64,000 nt of DNA from Setaria digitata. Its lineage: Eukaryota > Nematoda > Chromadorea > Rhabditida > Setariidae. The translations under genes and the position numbers were made by a program. The stretch is taken from the NCBI GenBank assembly GCA_003640385.1, contig RCAB01000099.1, forward strand, positions 106,374 through 170,373, given 5' to 3'. Below are positions 1 to 15,793 of this stretch, in pieces (position 1 is the first letter of the stretch; each line of letters opens with the position of its first letter). The notes beneath the pieces were generated by a model that ran no database searches, was not told where the DNA came from, and was given only the letters and a program-made list of their open reading frames with translations.

Positions 1-59
1 GAACTGCTTTTTGAGCTCGCTCTAATTAAATTTTCATTCTTCAAAAACTTAAAATTTAG

Positions 60-2617
<2,558 letters not shown>

Positions 2618-3889
2618 ATTTCAGGAAGTTTTGAAAATTTTATCATATATAATAATATGAGGAAATCTGAATAAGGAAATCTGAAAAATTGATTTAAGAT
2701 GGTTTATTCGCAACGAAAATGAGGTGATAAAAAGAAATTTTCTAGGGGAAGTAGAAACTAGGAAGATCTCTTTTCGAGAAATTCTTTTCACATTCTGTGC
2801 TCTTTTTCTTGATCTTATCATTTATGTTATATAACCTCCAACGAAACTTTTTAGTTTTTTTCTACATTTTTCCTATTATTAGTTTTAATTTATGCATCAT
2901 TGCTGATACTTAGGGCCGAAGTTTAGACGGGTAAAAAATTAATTTTTGTATCTAATTGATCTGCATTGTATTTCTACTTGAATAAAGTCAGTTCACTTGA
3001 CATGAATATGATATGCTCACAGTCATAGATAAGCGGTTACTCAAAAAAAAAAAAATTGTACAACTAAAGGAAAAAAAATGAAGTGAAGAAGCGGTGTTAC
3101 GACTCTTGTGACAAAAAATTTGGGTAAAGTGCAGGAATGTTTCTCATTTTCTTCAAGGAGAAAAGTTCACTGGAATGATATCACGTGAAGGGCAGTTGCC
3201 AAAGGTACGTCAGGCGTATATTCCTTTCAGCATTCACTTTCAGTTTACTATGGCTTACTGTAGTGCATCACTCAGCAGAGTTGGACTGATGCGGCAAGAA
3301 GCATTCTATGGCCATCGCAACTTTGCTAAGGTAGCTTAGACGACACAGTACTGTCTATCGAGGAGCAAGACCGACATTGGTGCTGTTTTGATTGGATGGA
3401 AGTAGAAGTAATGAGATGAGGTGGAGATGGGAATGCGACACAGCGTGGAAGAAGCAGTGAAGCTGTCCTGCAAGAAAGAGAACCACTCGAAACTTTTTAT
3501 ATCAAATGATTGCAATCGAAATGCCATCCTCATCATGTCATTTACTTCTATCGACTCAAAACAGCCAGTACCGCGAAACTTGTCGTGTTGTCATCGTTGC
3601 TCCTCCAAAGGTCTAAAGGGGACACACCCCACCTTCGACTTACACTTCACTCCTGCATCATACGTCAGTCAGTAATAGTTCTGGAATTTCTGGTGGCTTC
3701 ACCACTAGACGGCTCCCTTCTTCTTGGCTGCAATAACTCTCGTAGCGGTGGTCTAGAAGTAGCGTCTTGGAAGTGTACTTCCTCGCCCTCCTCAGCAATT
3801 GGTATTTTTTCACTTCTGAAATAGCATACAGTTGCCAGAATCTTGCAATATTCCGTCCGGTACAGCAAGTCCTTCTTCCTCTACGCAGA
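2618..3889. other. Spacer between FAK and tyrosinase A
   Basis: About 1.3 kb without a supported gene. The first part is AT-rich 3' flank. The part from about 3330 to 3850 is less AT-rich and open in several frames on both strands, but none resembles a protein I know. A TACGCAG acceptor-like sequence ends at 3888, directly before the tyrosinase A start. It could be a trans-splice site for a spliced leader or the acceptor of an upstream 5' exon. Confidence 0.4.
2981..2986 (+). terminator. Candidate polyadenylation signal of the FAK gene
   Basis: An exact AATAAA lies about 365 bases after the FAK stop codon, in AT-rich DNA with no further exon. It is the clearest such hexamer before the next gene. 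Chance occurrence is common at this AT content. Confidence 0.35.
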
Positions 3890-6800
3890 ATGATTCATAG
3901 ACTCTCATTTGAGATGCGACTATTATTACTCATTTCATGTTCTCTCATACTTTGTGGTATCCTAGCAGATGTAGCTCAGGAATTTCTGAATCCGTGTGCT
4001 GATGCACCATCTGCATCTGCGCGAGTAATTTGTAATCAGCTACACGAATGGGATAGACAAGCTCGGGTAGGTTATTTTACCGGAACAGAAAGAAGTGATT
4101 TGTTTTTTAGAAAATACGCACTTTAATCCTATACTACTGACAAAGAGAATTTCGATTTCTGAAAGTAAATGTTTTTCAAAAGATTCCAAAATTTAGAAGT
4201 GGAATTTACGTAATGATGAATATAGCTTAGCTCAACTGCAGGCCAAGCCACCGGTGGGGTCGTTTGCGGTGTTGCAACCCGCTATCCCAGGAAGAAGTCG
4301 AATAATCGCCGCAGAGCTTGCACCTATTACTTCTACTCCTTACCAGTGCTTGGATCTCGAATGTCTGTGTACATATCTGAGGGGTAAGTGATCAGTCGGC
4401 TTCTGAAACTTTTTCAGGATGAATTGAAAATTATGCTGCCAAATCTTGCATAGTAGTGTTCAGATATCTTTAGTTTTATGCTAGCAAGACAAAATTGCCC
4501 ATTTATCTATCCAATTAATAATTGATATTATTAAAGAATACCCCTTGATGAAAAAGAAAAAGGAACAAAATCTTGAAATTCCTCAGCTGTTGTCTCTGAA
4601 GTTATCATAAATTTCATTGATTTATAGAGCGACACCGGTCATAATGACAAGTGTTGGTAGTAAAAGTGATGATTGAATGCTAGTATTCAACTTAAAAAAG
4701 TTTCAATCACATTGCAAAATCCTACGAACACTCAAATTCAAAATTTTTTTTCAGTTGAATTTTAGAGTTAAATTTAAAAAAAGTTCTGGTAGCAATATCA
4801 ATCATAATAAAAAAAAAATAATCATGATTGCAGCAAAGGCTGATCTGTAATGAAGATGGAAATCTTTACTTCTTCGAAAGAGAACTGTTGCAAAGCAAAT
4901 TCGCAACAGTTCTCTTTCGAAAATTTAACGATTTTTTCATTATATATGATAGAAAAATGTTTGGAGGGGAAGCGAAAAAAAATATTTCTTTCCACAACAA
5001 TTCAATGCCATTGACTTTAAGACTTAAATTATTTCAAAGGAATGGAAGACTTAGAACAATTCATTGAGTAATCTGCAAGACGCTACCTAGACTTTCAAAG
5101 TCATTCAAGTGAATCACTTGAGTGAATTACATAGTCGGGTCACTTTTGTAATTTGACAGGGTCAAATTCACTCCCTTGCAATTCACAAGCCATTAATTTC
5201 ACATTTTTAACAAATTTGACTTCCAAGAACTCGCTCAGTAACTGCGATGTTCACCTCTCTATATACGTCATTTTAAATCGTTCTAATGATTCCATTGTCC
5301 TTTTGTTAGCAAATTATATATTTCTACAAATTATCCATAAAATAAAAATTGAAAATGCATATTTCAAGTGATTTCACTTGTGATTAAATTGAATAATTTA
5401 CTTTAAAAGTAAATTGATCATTTACGGCTAGTGGACAAGAACTGGAATTAAAAATGATTACCGATCAGGTCAAAAGTATTACGAGTAGGTGGCAAATAAA
5501 ATCGATTTGGAAGTTGAACTCGGTTTACAATATCGAGATAAAACTACTAGTTTATTGGAAATAAAGAAAAGTAAAGTTTTGTCGGTAAAAAAAAGCTTAG
5601 CCAAAATTTGATTCTTCTATCAACGATGACTTAAATGGCAGGTCGGGTACAAGCGGGGAGGGTATGCTATTTACCGGATGGCTCACGGCTCACAAAAGCT
5701 ATTCGGAAAGAATATCGCATGTTGACTGACCAGGAAAGAAAAAGATTCCACAACGCTTTAATACAGCTCAAACGTTCTGGCGAATTCGATAAACTAGCGC
5801 TAATCCATGGTCGTGCAGCGGTTAGTGGCGGCGCACATTCCGGACCTGCTTTCCTTCCATGGCACCGAGAATTCATTAAAAGGTATTTTAAAGCATTTCT
5901 ACCTGGTCCATAACGATTTGCAATTAGTTCTGTTCTGCTATTTCATTAGGAATTACTTAATTATGTCTTGCTACTCAATCACTAATTGTTCCTGACAAAT
6001 GCTTCATTTTCGCAAAAAGATTTGAGATTGCTCTCCGACAAATCGATCCTTCCGTTTCCCTTCCATATTGGGATTCAGTCTTAGATAACGGATTGCCCAA
6101 TCCTGAAGATTCAGTGCTGTGGACAAACGAATTTTTGGGTACAACTGACGCAAGCGGAGCAGTGACTGGTGGAGACTTCGCTAATTTCATGACGTTTCAG
6201 GTTCGAATTTACTTTCTCGTAGTTGATTTTCTGTAATGATTTCTCCTATTCTCTATAATGATTTCTCTTCAGTTTATTTTCTGCAAGCATCAGCAATTAA
6301 GGAAAATTAATGAAAAGTCATAAAACCATGTGATTAGTTAATTAGCGAAACTGTGTCTAACCATGCTACATATATTTATTTTCCAATATCATTTAATTTG
6401 ATCTTCAATTTAAAATATAAAAGCAGAAAAAAAAAACAGAAACATCCGCACATAACACGTCATGTTGGAAGGCAAGGATCGCCATTCGCGCAATCGGACT
6501 TGAATTGGTTTCTGCAACAAAACCGAATGGAAAACGTTCTCGCATTCACTGCTCCTAGACAAGTAGTATTTTTGCAGTCATTTTAAAATCAGCTTTATCA
6601 TTAGCTTGAAGGGAGTGAAAAGATTATTGCTGTGGATAATTTGTCTGAAGTTTCTGGGACCAGTTGTTGATGGCTACTTTAATGACTTTAGGATCGTAAT
6701 AACCTAAAACAATTAATCCTTAAAATAATAATAATTGCTTAGTTTTGTTAAAGGGTTGCCAGTATCGTGCCAACTACAATGCCCTCGAGTATACACACGG

Positions 6801-9533
6801 TAATGTTCATATCTTCGTGGGTGGTGATATGTACGATCCGTACACATCCGGCAACGATCCAGCATTTTACCTGCATCATTCATTTGTCGATTATATATGG
6901 GAGATGTACAGACAGCAGAAACAGGTAGTTATTTTAAATCGGGATCAAAGAGCTCTGAAATAAATAAATTTTAAGATTGAAGAAATTTATTTTTCTAGCT
7001 TTCTGGACTACTCCCTTGCTCTTATAATGATCAATTTTCCAGACACGATATCAACGGGAAAATGATTACTCACCTGATAATCAGGCATGCAGTAGTGCAT
7101 TACATTTCGGTTCTGCTTTAATGAGGCCGTTCACGCCTCTCCGAAACATTGATGGTTTGAGTAATACGTATACTGACAACTTGTATGAATATGCACCACG
7201 TCCAACCTGTCAAAGCGGACCAACCTGCGGATCAAAGTAAGTAGGAGGATTTGAAAGCAAGATATTTGCAGAAAGAAATAAGACAGAGCTATTTCTCTCC
7301 TCTTTCGCAGAATAAATGATAATAAGAGATAACAAAGGAATCCAAGCAAGGTTATCACTACCTCCAAGTTTGTAAAGCAGAAATAGTTGCTTCACTTTGA
7401 TACTCTGAGAAACTCAGATCGAAGTAAAAGATTGTTATCTTTCACTGTTCATTAATCACCACCAGAGTTCGAGATCGAGTATGATTGAGCTATGAGCTGC
7501 TGTTTAATTGGTGCTTATCCAAGGAAAAATTCCTAAGGTGATTGCAATTAGATACCTGTTTTGTGATCGATCCCACGGACAACCTCGCTGCGTGTCACAG
7601 GTTCGAGTTGGTGGACGTTGTTCGGGATTTGTAAACGATGAACAGGTGTGCCACAATGGAGCGTGTGTTGGGGGACGTTGTATTGCTACCCAGTCCACTT
7701 CTGTATGTTCAGATTTGCAACTGTTTAGAGAATTTCCATGTCTGGACAAGTTGTCAAATAACTGAAAGAAAGTTGAGACGTTAAGGAGTACTTCTGCTGG
7801 ATATTTGAGCCCCCAATTTGGGAATGCCTAGACGATACTCAAAGGGAAACTGTGCGAAAAGGTCTAAAACAACTTTGGAACTTTCTTTTGATTTCACTGA
7901 ACTTCATCTCTAGCGGTATGTGACTTCAGGTCCGACCAGTTACCCCCCGGCCCGCCTCACTGACACCGGTGCAGACACCCGTTGTATCGGTAAACGCCGA
8001 TTGCTTCAACGAGAATGAATGTTGTCAGCACTGGGCACAACGGGGAGAATGCGAACGAAACAGAGGTTACATGCACGAATGGTGCAAAGTTTCGTGTCGG
8101 GTTTGTCAGCCTAGTTTCAATCCTAATATCGGTTAGTCTTCTCGTTACACTTTTTCTATTTTCTTCGGAAATTCCACTAAATTTCATGTCGTGAATTGTC
8201 ATTTTGTTCTATTAAGGAAGAAACAAGGGAGAAAACAAAGAGCGGTCAGTGACTGAAATCATTTGAACTCACACTTTTACACTGGTCACTCTGAGACTTG
8301 TGGTCAGTTGGTTCTGAAAAGCACAGCATATGCACGATTCATTACTTGTTGATTCGATGCATTATCAAATCATTAAAATACCATGCAGTAAGTTTGATAC
8401 AATGTATAATTTATTGATTACAGAATGTTCCAATCACCACCAGAACTGTGAACGTTGGGCAAGAAGCGGTGAGTGCTTCAGAAATGCGAAATGGATGCGA
8501 GAAAATTGTCGACAGAGTTGTCATCACTGCAATCGGACAAGAGCAGAAATTTGTGGTGGTGATCGCCGTGGTAGTTGAACCATTTGTTTTTGCTTTCAAA
8601 TTAGAGTAGTGCAGGGTTGGTTGACATAGTTTTTAGTTCTTGTTCAGTTTTTCACCTTGGATGGTTAAGTTTATCTTTTTCTTTAACCTCCAAAGCAAGG
8701 GAAAATTTCCCCTTTGCTTTGAATCTTGATTGCTATATACAAAGTTTGGGAAGAAAACTAAACCTAAACCGGAATCTGACATTCCTGCTTCCAGCATCGT
8801 TCACAACGACTCGCCGGCCACGACCTCAGAAGATAACTCTCCACTGTAATTCACCTGGGTGCTACAACGAAAATGTCTGCTGTCCTCTATGGGGCCTACA
8901 AGGACAGTGCTCCAGGAACGTCACCTGGATGGCTTGCAACTGTAAAGTGAGTTGTGGTCTATGCATTCCAGCTGACTACGACTATGGAAGTAAGTTTTCT
9001 TAAAATTCAAAAATTTTATTTGAAAATTTTTTCAAAAATTCAAAAAAAATTTATATATTCAGGCCTGAGGAGGAAATAAACTGCTGAAAAAAAGGAACTT
9101 GCTTGAAGGAAAGTTACCACTTCTACTCTTTTCTCTTTTAGACGCTCACTATAAACTCACTAACTAGCGTTATAATTCAAGCACTAACTTTCCGCCATTT
9201 TGGTCTCAAAAAAAACGTGTGCTTTTTTTCAAATTGAACTAATTCTCTCAATATAGCGATACGTTAGGTGTCTCTCATTGGAACAGCGTGGCGATACGTA
9301 AATGTTATGCTTTAGCGTGCAATGATTATCATCGTAACTGTCCAACTTGGGCTGCACATGGTGAATGCGATACAAATGCTTGGATGTTGGAGAACTGTCG
9401 ACGTTCGTGTCGTTCATGCTTAGATCAGTGGCAGTTACGTCACAGATGTCGTATTAATTCAGATTTAATCTTCAGTCGCACTCCAAATTTTGTCCCACCT
9501 ATCAACGATGACTTTTATTACGACATTTTGTAA
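3890..9533 (+). CDS. Tyrosinase A: secreted type-3 copper oxidase with four ShKT domains
   Basis: A predicted secreted phenol oxidase of the nematode TYR family (about 729 residues). Exons: 3890-4066, 4242-4383, 5642-5882, 6020-6200, 6440-6562, 6754-6924, 7043-7236, 7552-7702, 7930-8131, 8424-8570, 8795-8989 and 9268-9533. All phases fit, but the last acceptor is the least certain. Met at 3890 or 3914 starts a hydrophobic signal peptide ([18 protein letters not shown]). Copper A has three histidines in LIHG, GAHSGP and LPWHRE. Copper B has HGNVH, with both ligands, and FYLHHSF. A cysteine-rich module follows (LFCDRSHG to VGGRC), then four six-cysteine ShKT domains near 8000-8110, 8424-8540, 8845-8970 and 9300-9420. 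Likely roles are cuticle or eggshell cross-linking, as inferred for the family. Exon 10 could instead read on to a stop at 8576-8578, giving a shorter isoform with two ShKT domains. Confidence 0.9.
4873..4921. repeat. Perfect 19-bp inverted repeat with 11-base loop
   Basis: The arms 4873-4891 and 4903-4921 are exact reverse complements. The loop is 4892-4902. It lies inside the 1.26-kb second intron of tyrosinase A, in otherwise unstructured AT-rich sequence. No target-site duplication is evident, so a transposon origin is not shown. Confidence 0.9.
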
Positions 9534-12500
9534 ATTTATCTTTATCAGTAAGATGTATTATTTCAATATATTTGAGATAAATTTAGTGATAGCGAAATGG
9601 TGAGGTCATTTATTCATGAAGCAAACCTCAACACTCATTTCTTTTACTTAAGGATCCCTGATTGAAAGTTATTTTAACAGAATTAAAAATAGTGGATTTC
9701 GGGAAATTTGCAGGTAATTGTTTTAAGTGGGTTGAGAATTATTATTTGAATTTCAAGCAATTTACGTATAATTTAGTTTGCTCAGAACTTTAAATTTCAC
9801 AATTCGCAATTCTTTCTGTGCATAGTTAAATTTGCTAAGAGCATGTGGCACTTGTTCTAAAACGTTGTAAATGAATAATCCTCTTTACTGAAACAGTTTG
9901 ATGACTAGTAGGAAAGCTAGTGGGTTCTTAGCAAAATATATATCTGTGTGTGAATAGGATAATATTGAGACATGGAAATGAAACCGGAATAATAAATAAA
10001 AGACGGATTTCAGTGCCTCTTATATGTTCATCACTATCAGCAAATAAATTATCAGTCACAGTTGATTTGATCTGCTCTTCACAGCTTCAGAAACTTAAGT
10101 GAGCATCATCGCGGACTCCTCTGAAATATTCACGATTTCTGAAATTACACTGTTCTTGAAATACAATCTAAAGAAACAGTGTGATAAACACTTCACGAAA
10201 AAAAGTCGCAGAAAATTTAGTTTTTTTTTAGGTAAAAAAAAAAAAGAGTTGCCAAAGTCGATGTGCCACAGAGTACTCATTTTCTGCAAGAAGGATTGCT
10301 GGCAGTGTCAATAAACTACAATTATTTTCGAGTTTTAGTAATTTATAGTCCGTTAATTGTCATTATTTGACTTTTTATTTGTTTATTTGACTTTTTCATT
10401 TAATTCAGATTACTTCGTTGATCAGAATTAATTGATCACAAATTATTGACCACAAAGTTGCTGAGTTATCGGTATTTTGTACAACATTATTATTAAAGTA
10501 GAAGTGGCTCACTTACATTTGTAATTATTAAATGCCGATCAATCGGTTATTAATGTAGCCACTAAATGCAATGAATGAAAGGAACAAATGTCACTGGATT
10601 TAAAAAGTGATTTTTGATTAGAAAAGTTTTACCCTGAGACAGTTGTAAGAAGTAGTTTTGTTTTCTGTTTTTCATTATTGAGAATTCCTTTCGATTTTTT
10701 TGGAGGGGCATTTCTTAAATACAATATTTTGTTGCATACTAGTAGAGAAATTATTGAAATTTCTGATTTCCATTGAAGGTTGTCATTGCAAACAATTTAG
10801 AATATCGTGTATTTGGAGAAAATTTTCAAAAGTGAAATGCTGAGGAGTTGAATCAGAACATAAATGTTGTGTGAAAACGAAAAGTGATAAGGATTGTAGG
10901 AATAATTTGATTAAAATTCTAACGGTATGATAGTCAAGAAAACTTACAGTTTAGAATAACATATCACCAGAATGTCGCACTGTTACTTGTTACACTTCAG
11001 AAGTTAATAAATTATGCAAATATTTTAAGCCATGATAGTAACAAATTGCTTTTCTCCTTCTGAATATATGGAAGTAAATATACAATTAAACAGATTTTCT
11101 CTCCCTTATATACTAATTCTTTGACCAGCATTCACTTCACTTACCTAGTGTCATTTTGTCACCGTTCTTCATTGACACCAATACTTCAACTTGGGAGAAG
11201 ACTGTCAACAAATGAAAGTCAAATTTTAGATTTTGATAATTTTAGAGAAGTGGCTTTCATTTAAGTTTTGCCAGCTGCTAATGAAAAATTGAATTTTTAT
11301 ATCACTTACAGTTCCTGTCCCTTACATTATAGCTCTGCAAAGATCATCCGATCATCCCTGTTCAAGTCTATTGAGAAGTGCCTAGTCTGTCAAAGATCTG
11401 TAAGTAAATTCTGATATCTAATCTGGAACTAATCTTTTAGTGAAATTCAGAGAGATAGAAGTGACAAATAAGTATTTTCGTTTATCTTTGAAAATGTTGC
11501 ACGTCTTCTCATGAATCTTCCAAACATTTTGCATTTATTAATTATGTGATATTTGCAACAGCGTAGTTCTCACAGTACTTCATTAATATTTAAATGTTAA
11601 TCGCTTGAAAATAAATTCTCGATTATTACTTCTAAATTATTATTAAAACTGATTCTCGATTATCAGTTCATTATTACTTCCGTCATACGTATGCAGATAG
11701 TCTTTCTTGGCTCTGTTTTGTTGCAGCCAAATATTTATTTAAAAAAACAACTGTCCTATTTAAAGACAGTCTTTAAATAAGGGTAGATATTGGAAATATG
11801 AAAATTTCGTGGTTGAAAGCGACCAAATAAAAGGTTAGTTGATTTTATGTTTTTAAATGAGTAAAGGGCTTTTTCTGAGCTTCTCTATCTACTACATGCG
11901 TTGGTGCCGTCTAGCAAATGATAATTGGGTAACATAGCTTTCTCTTATCAATTCGAGGTGTGTATTCATTCTACTGACTTTAACGTCAGCGATATTGCTG
12001 TACATATCTAGAGGAAATAGGTGAGATTTCTCGTTGACGAAATCGGAAAATATTGCACTGCCGACTTGTGGCCTCTCGGGCTCTCGGGAAAATTAGGCCT
12101 CTCGGGAAAAAAATGGCCTCTCGGGAAAATTAGACATGCCTTTTGTTGCTATTTCACTTCTTTCTTTGTGAGTATTCGGTAGGTAATAGTGTCTTTTCCA
12201 AAGTAGCAACACAGTGAAATTCTATAGACAAGCTGTATCGTTGTTAAAGGAAAGAATAAGCTAATTCTTAGTTCACACATTCTCCGTAAAGGAAGTGTAT
12301 TTGTAGGATACCATTTCAGGAATCAAGGATAAGTGAGTTGAGAAGGTGGCAGTGGAAGTATTTTGATCGTAAAGTTGTCAATACTGTGACATGTCCTTTA
12401 CACGATCATGTAAGATATTATGAACAGAGAAGCCAAAACTTCAAGATGTTACCTGAGGTCTTAATTGGCGTATTAAGTACTGAACTTTCGACTGAATTAA

Positions 12501-15500
12501 TAAGTACTTTAACTTCGTTATCAATGAGAGTAATTCTGAACAATGAAATTAATCCGCTGGAAATTTGAAAAAGAAGAAGAGCTTAGATTTTAATTACTAG
12601 TGTTTTGCGAGCACTGTGATATGCGTACGACATGACAGTGACACAACGTCACGAATTAATGAGAGGATGTAACAGATAATTCGAATTTAAATTTCACTGA
12701 TAGAGAGATGCATGAATCATCGTGAGTGATCCTTGCTCAAGCAGTTGTTTGAAGCAGTTAGTCTTCATTTTCTTCCTCACAGACCGAGGTAAGTTGTCTT
12801 CTATCCCTTCAGGCTGTTTTTATCGTTCTGTTTGTCTTTCTCTCCTCCTCTTCAAGTCATTGCTGCTTATCAAGCATCTTCTCATTTCCATTATCATTTG
12901 ATAAAAAGTAGCAATGATTAATGTGAAACGTTACAAACTTCCTTCTTTTTCTCTGACAAGAGTTTCAAGCAATTGAACTGGCAAATAAAATGAGAAGTAG
13001 CAGCAGCTTTCAGACTTCCCGCACCTCCTACGCATCATTTCTGAATTATTTTCGAAGTTGTCTACTGAGTGAAATGAAACTGTTCGTGTGTTTTGTCCTG
13101 GAGCAGTGTTTCTCTTTTGAAGCCTTATTTTGACCTGTTGATTTCTAAATTCCAAAGGAATCTCCTCGTCGAACTTCTTATCATGTTTCAAGAAGTGGAC
13201 TGATTGCACCTTGATTTTTCATTTAAAACTTTAGAAATGACTTCCATGTTCCGAAGGACAAGAACTTTTAATAGCTTACTCTGTCGATCATCTCATTAAC
13301 GGATCATTTCAACAATTAGATCTGGAAGAAAGGAAGAAAAATTCAGCTTAGCAAAATTATAAAAGATTCCCGATCCTCCTCACTGTGCCATATTCTGAAT
13401 CACATATTTATCCACTCATTGTCTAGCAATTAGTTCCAGTTGCACAATTTCACTGAAAGCAAGTCTTGAAGAGATGAAGCTCCGAATACCATCCCTCCAC
13501 TAATAACGATCATTTTTATTTCCCAAAAAAAACAGTGTCTCATTCCCGATTCGATCATTCTAGAATCTGCATGGCAAAGAATTGTTTTATCGTTTCGAAA
13601 AAACGAATTGATGAACTAACCCGTTAAGCAGTGATTGACAAAATAATTTTTCAGAAAAATTAAACGAAAATGAGATACCGTCACAAATGATTCATATTGA
13701 ATATGATTAGAACTGAATGTTAGTTCCGGGTTGGTTGATCGATTCCTTTTTTTGGAACAAAAGAATTTTGAAAATTTATTTCTTCACTTGGAGATTCCGT
13801 AAACGGCAAGACTGTAATCGAGATGGGTGATAGGACGAGCAATTGAGAAAAAAGATAAGATAAATATTCACTACTTGGCAGCCTGATTAGTTAGGAATTT
13901 TTTTCATTTACTAGCAATTTCAAACATATGAGGATGAATTAGGACGAAAGACTCGCTTTTTTAGACAAAATTAACAGTAAATAAAATGCATCATTTTGCT
14001 TTTTTGGACTTAACTTTTTTTGAAACATTTTGAAGAGAATTATACAACGTTAAGTCTTATGGACGGATACTGAATATCAAACATGAGCATGCTTTTTTTT
14101 GAAAATTCTTTTCTTTTAAAACATACAATACTTATGAGAAATTAGAACAGTTCATAAAAACCAAGCAAACTAAACATATTACAAATTGGATCATAATGCT
14201 GTTTCTTGGCAATAAACTTTTTGCTTAAGTTACAGCAACTCAAAGAGTCAAGACCTGTTTTTCTTACTTTTACAATAAACGACTTTTAGTACTTAATTTT
14301 TAAAATATGAAATTTAATTTTTAAACATGCAAAAGGAAGGCGAACAGATTTAAAACTATTAAGTGACAATGGAAGGTTGTAGTGAATGTGTGATTAAGGT
14401 TATTATTAATTTCTTTTGTATTAACTAATTCCTATTTAATAAATCGTCACTGCGAAATTAAAAAGATAGTTAAACATAAAATAAAATATTAGATCTTAAC
14501 TTTATAATTTTGAGCATCAAAATTAGGAGAAACATTTTTCGTCTTTATTTTTAAGAGCTAATGAAAAAATGCATTTTAAATATTCCGTAATTTAATTTTT
14601 CTGCAGAAATATCGACTAGCCAGCAATCAGGAACGCATTTCTTGGAAATTTCCAAAAATGGTTCAATGAAACTATTTTCGGAGCCAAATGATAATCTATG
14701 TAAACTTGATCTATATTAATGAAACCCAATAAGACAAATGCGCTAAAGCAAATTTCAAGCGAATAATTTGATGTAAGACGAAAATGTGAAATATAAAAGA
14801 TTGTCCCTTTGCTGCTTTTTTTTTCCACTATTAATAAGTAAATTATCAACCACTAATCATTTTCTTGTATTGTGTCGACTCTAATTAGTGCTCTGTTATT
14901 TCAAAAATATTTTTTTTATTCCTTTTACAGCTGTTATTGTTACTTTTTTCAAAAACCTTTCATAATTTTTACAGGTAAAAGTTATTACGAGTATATATTC
15001 AGTAGTGATATGCATATATTGTTGTTTTAACGATATTTGTTTTTTCATTGCTTCTGTTGCGGCAAAAGTACAAAAATTTTTTAACAGTTAAAGAAGTATC
15101 ATCCATCTCTTTCGTCTCGTATCTATCATTTCATTACTAAATTTTATCATACCTTACGGAATGAAAAAAATATTCAATTGTCAACGATTTAGAGAAGGAA
15201 AAAATTTTCAGATTATTTTATCAATTAATAACCGATTGTAATTTCTAATAATTCTAAAAGTGAGTGGAAGAATTCTTTTTCTGCTACTGCGCATATATTC
15301 AGCGGCAATAATTTTTCTTAACACAGAAAATTTGCTCATTTGAAATTTTTGCAAACTTTTTTTATAATCAGAAAATTTCATCGTCTTCATCATTCGTACT
15401 GAAGATATGCAAGCAGTCTTCTTGATATCCTAGACTGAGTCTCATCAAGAGACAAATCATGAGGCAAAGTCAATATTCACTGATTTAGCTGAAGTTACTG

Positions 15501-15793
15501 GCTGGCTATTGTTCAGTCAGCAAGCCATTTTTTTGTTAGAACACTAGTGAGATTCGTTATGCAACTCCTTCGAGATGAAACCGAAAAAAAGAATTTTTTA
15601 ATTTAAAAAAATTTTCAGCTCAGACTATCTTTAAATCCCAATCAAATATGGATTTTACATTACAGATCCATACAGTTTATGTCACTAGATGAGGTGATCA
15701 TGTTGAAAATTCTCGTTATTCCTGAACAGAATTTAATAAAGCTAAATTGATTCGGTAGTAATTTTAGATATTTTATTCTGCTTGCTGTAACAA
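9534..15793. other. 6.3-kb AT-rich spacer between the tyrosinase genes
   Basis: No open frame here has protein-like composition or flanking splice sites that I can support. It contains AATAAA-like hexamers near 9990-10000, a small GC-richer tandem repeat at 12070-12132, and a short inverted repeat (TATTTAAAGAC arms) near 11758-11781. Part of it must serve as 3' flank of copy A and promoter of copy B, but I see no recognisable element. Confidence 0.5.
12070..12132. repeat. Short tandem repeat, unit about 18 bp (GGCCTCTCGGGAAAATTA)
   Basis: Three to four copies of an 18-19 base unit lie head to tail: a partial copy at 12070-12080, then 12081-12095, 12096-12114 and 12115-12132. Copies differ by small indels in the A run. 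The unit is much richer in G and C than its surroundings. Confidence 0.85.

Noticed and set aside
12931..13209. A 92-codon minus-strand open frame in the tyrosinase spacer
   Set aside because: No similarity, no matching splice partners and no neighbouring exon. The length is compatible with chance in a 6-kb spacer.
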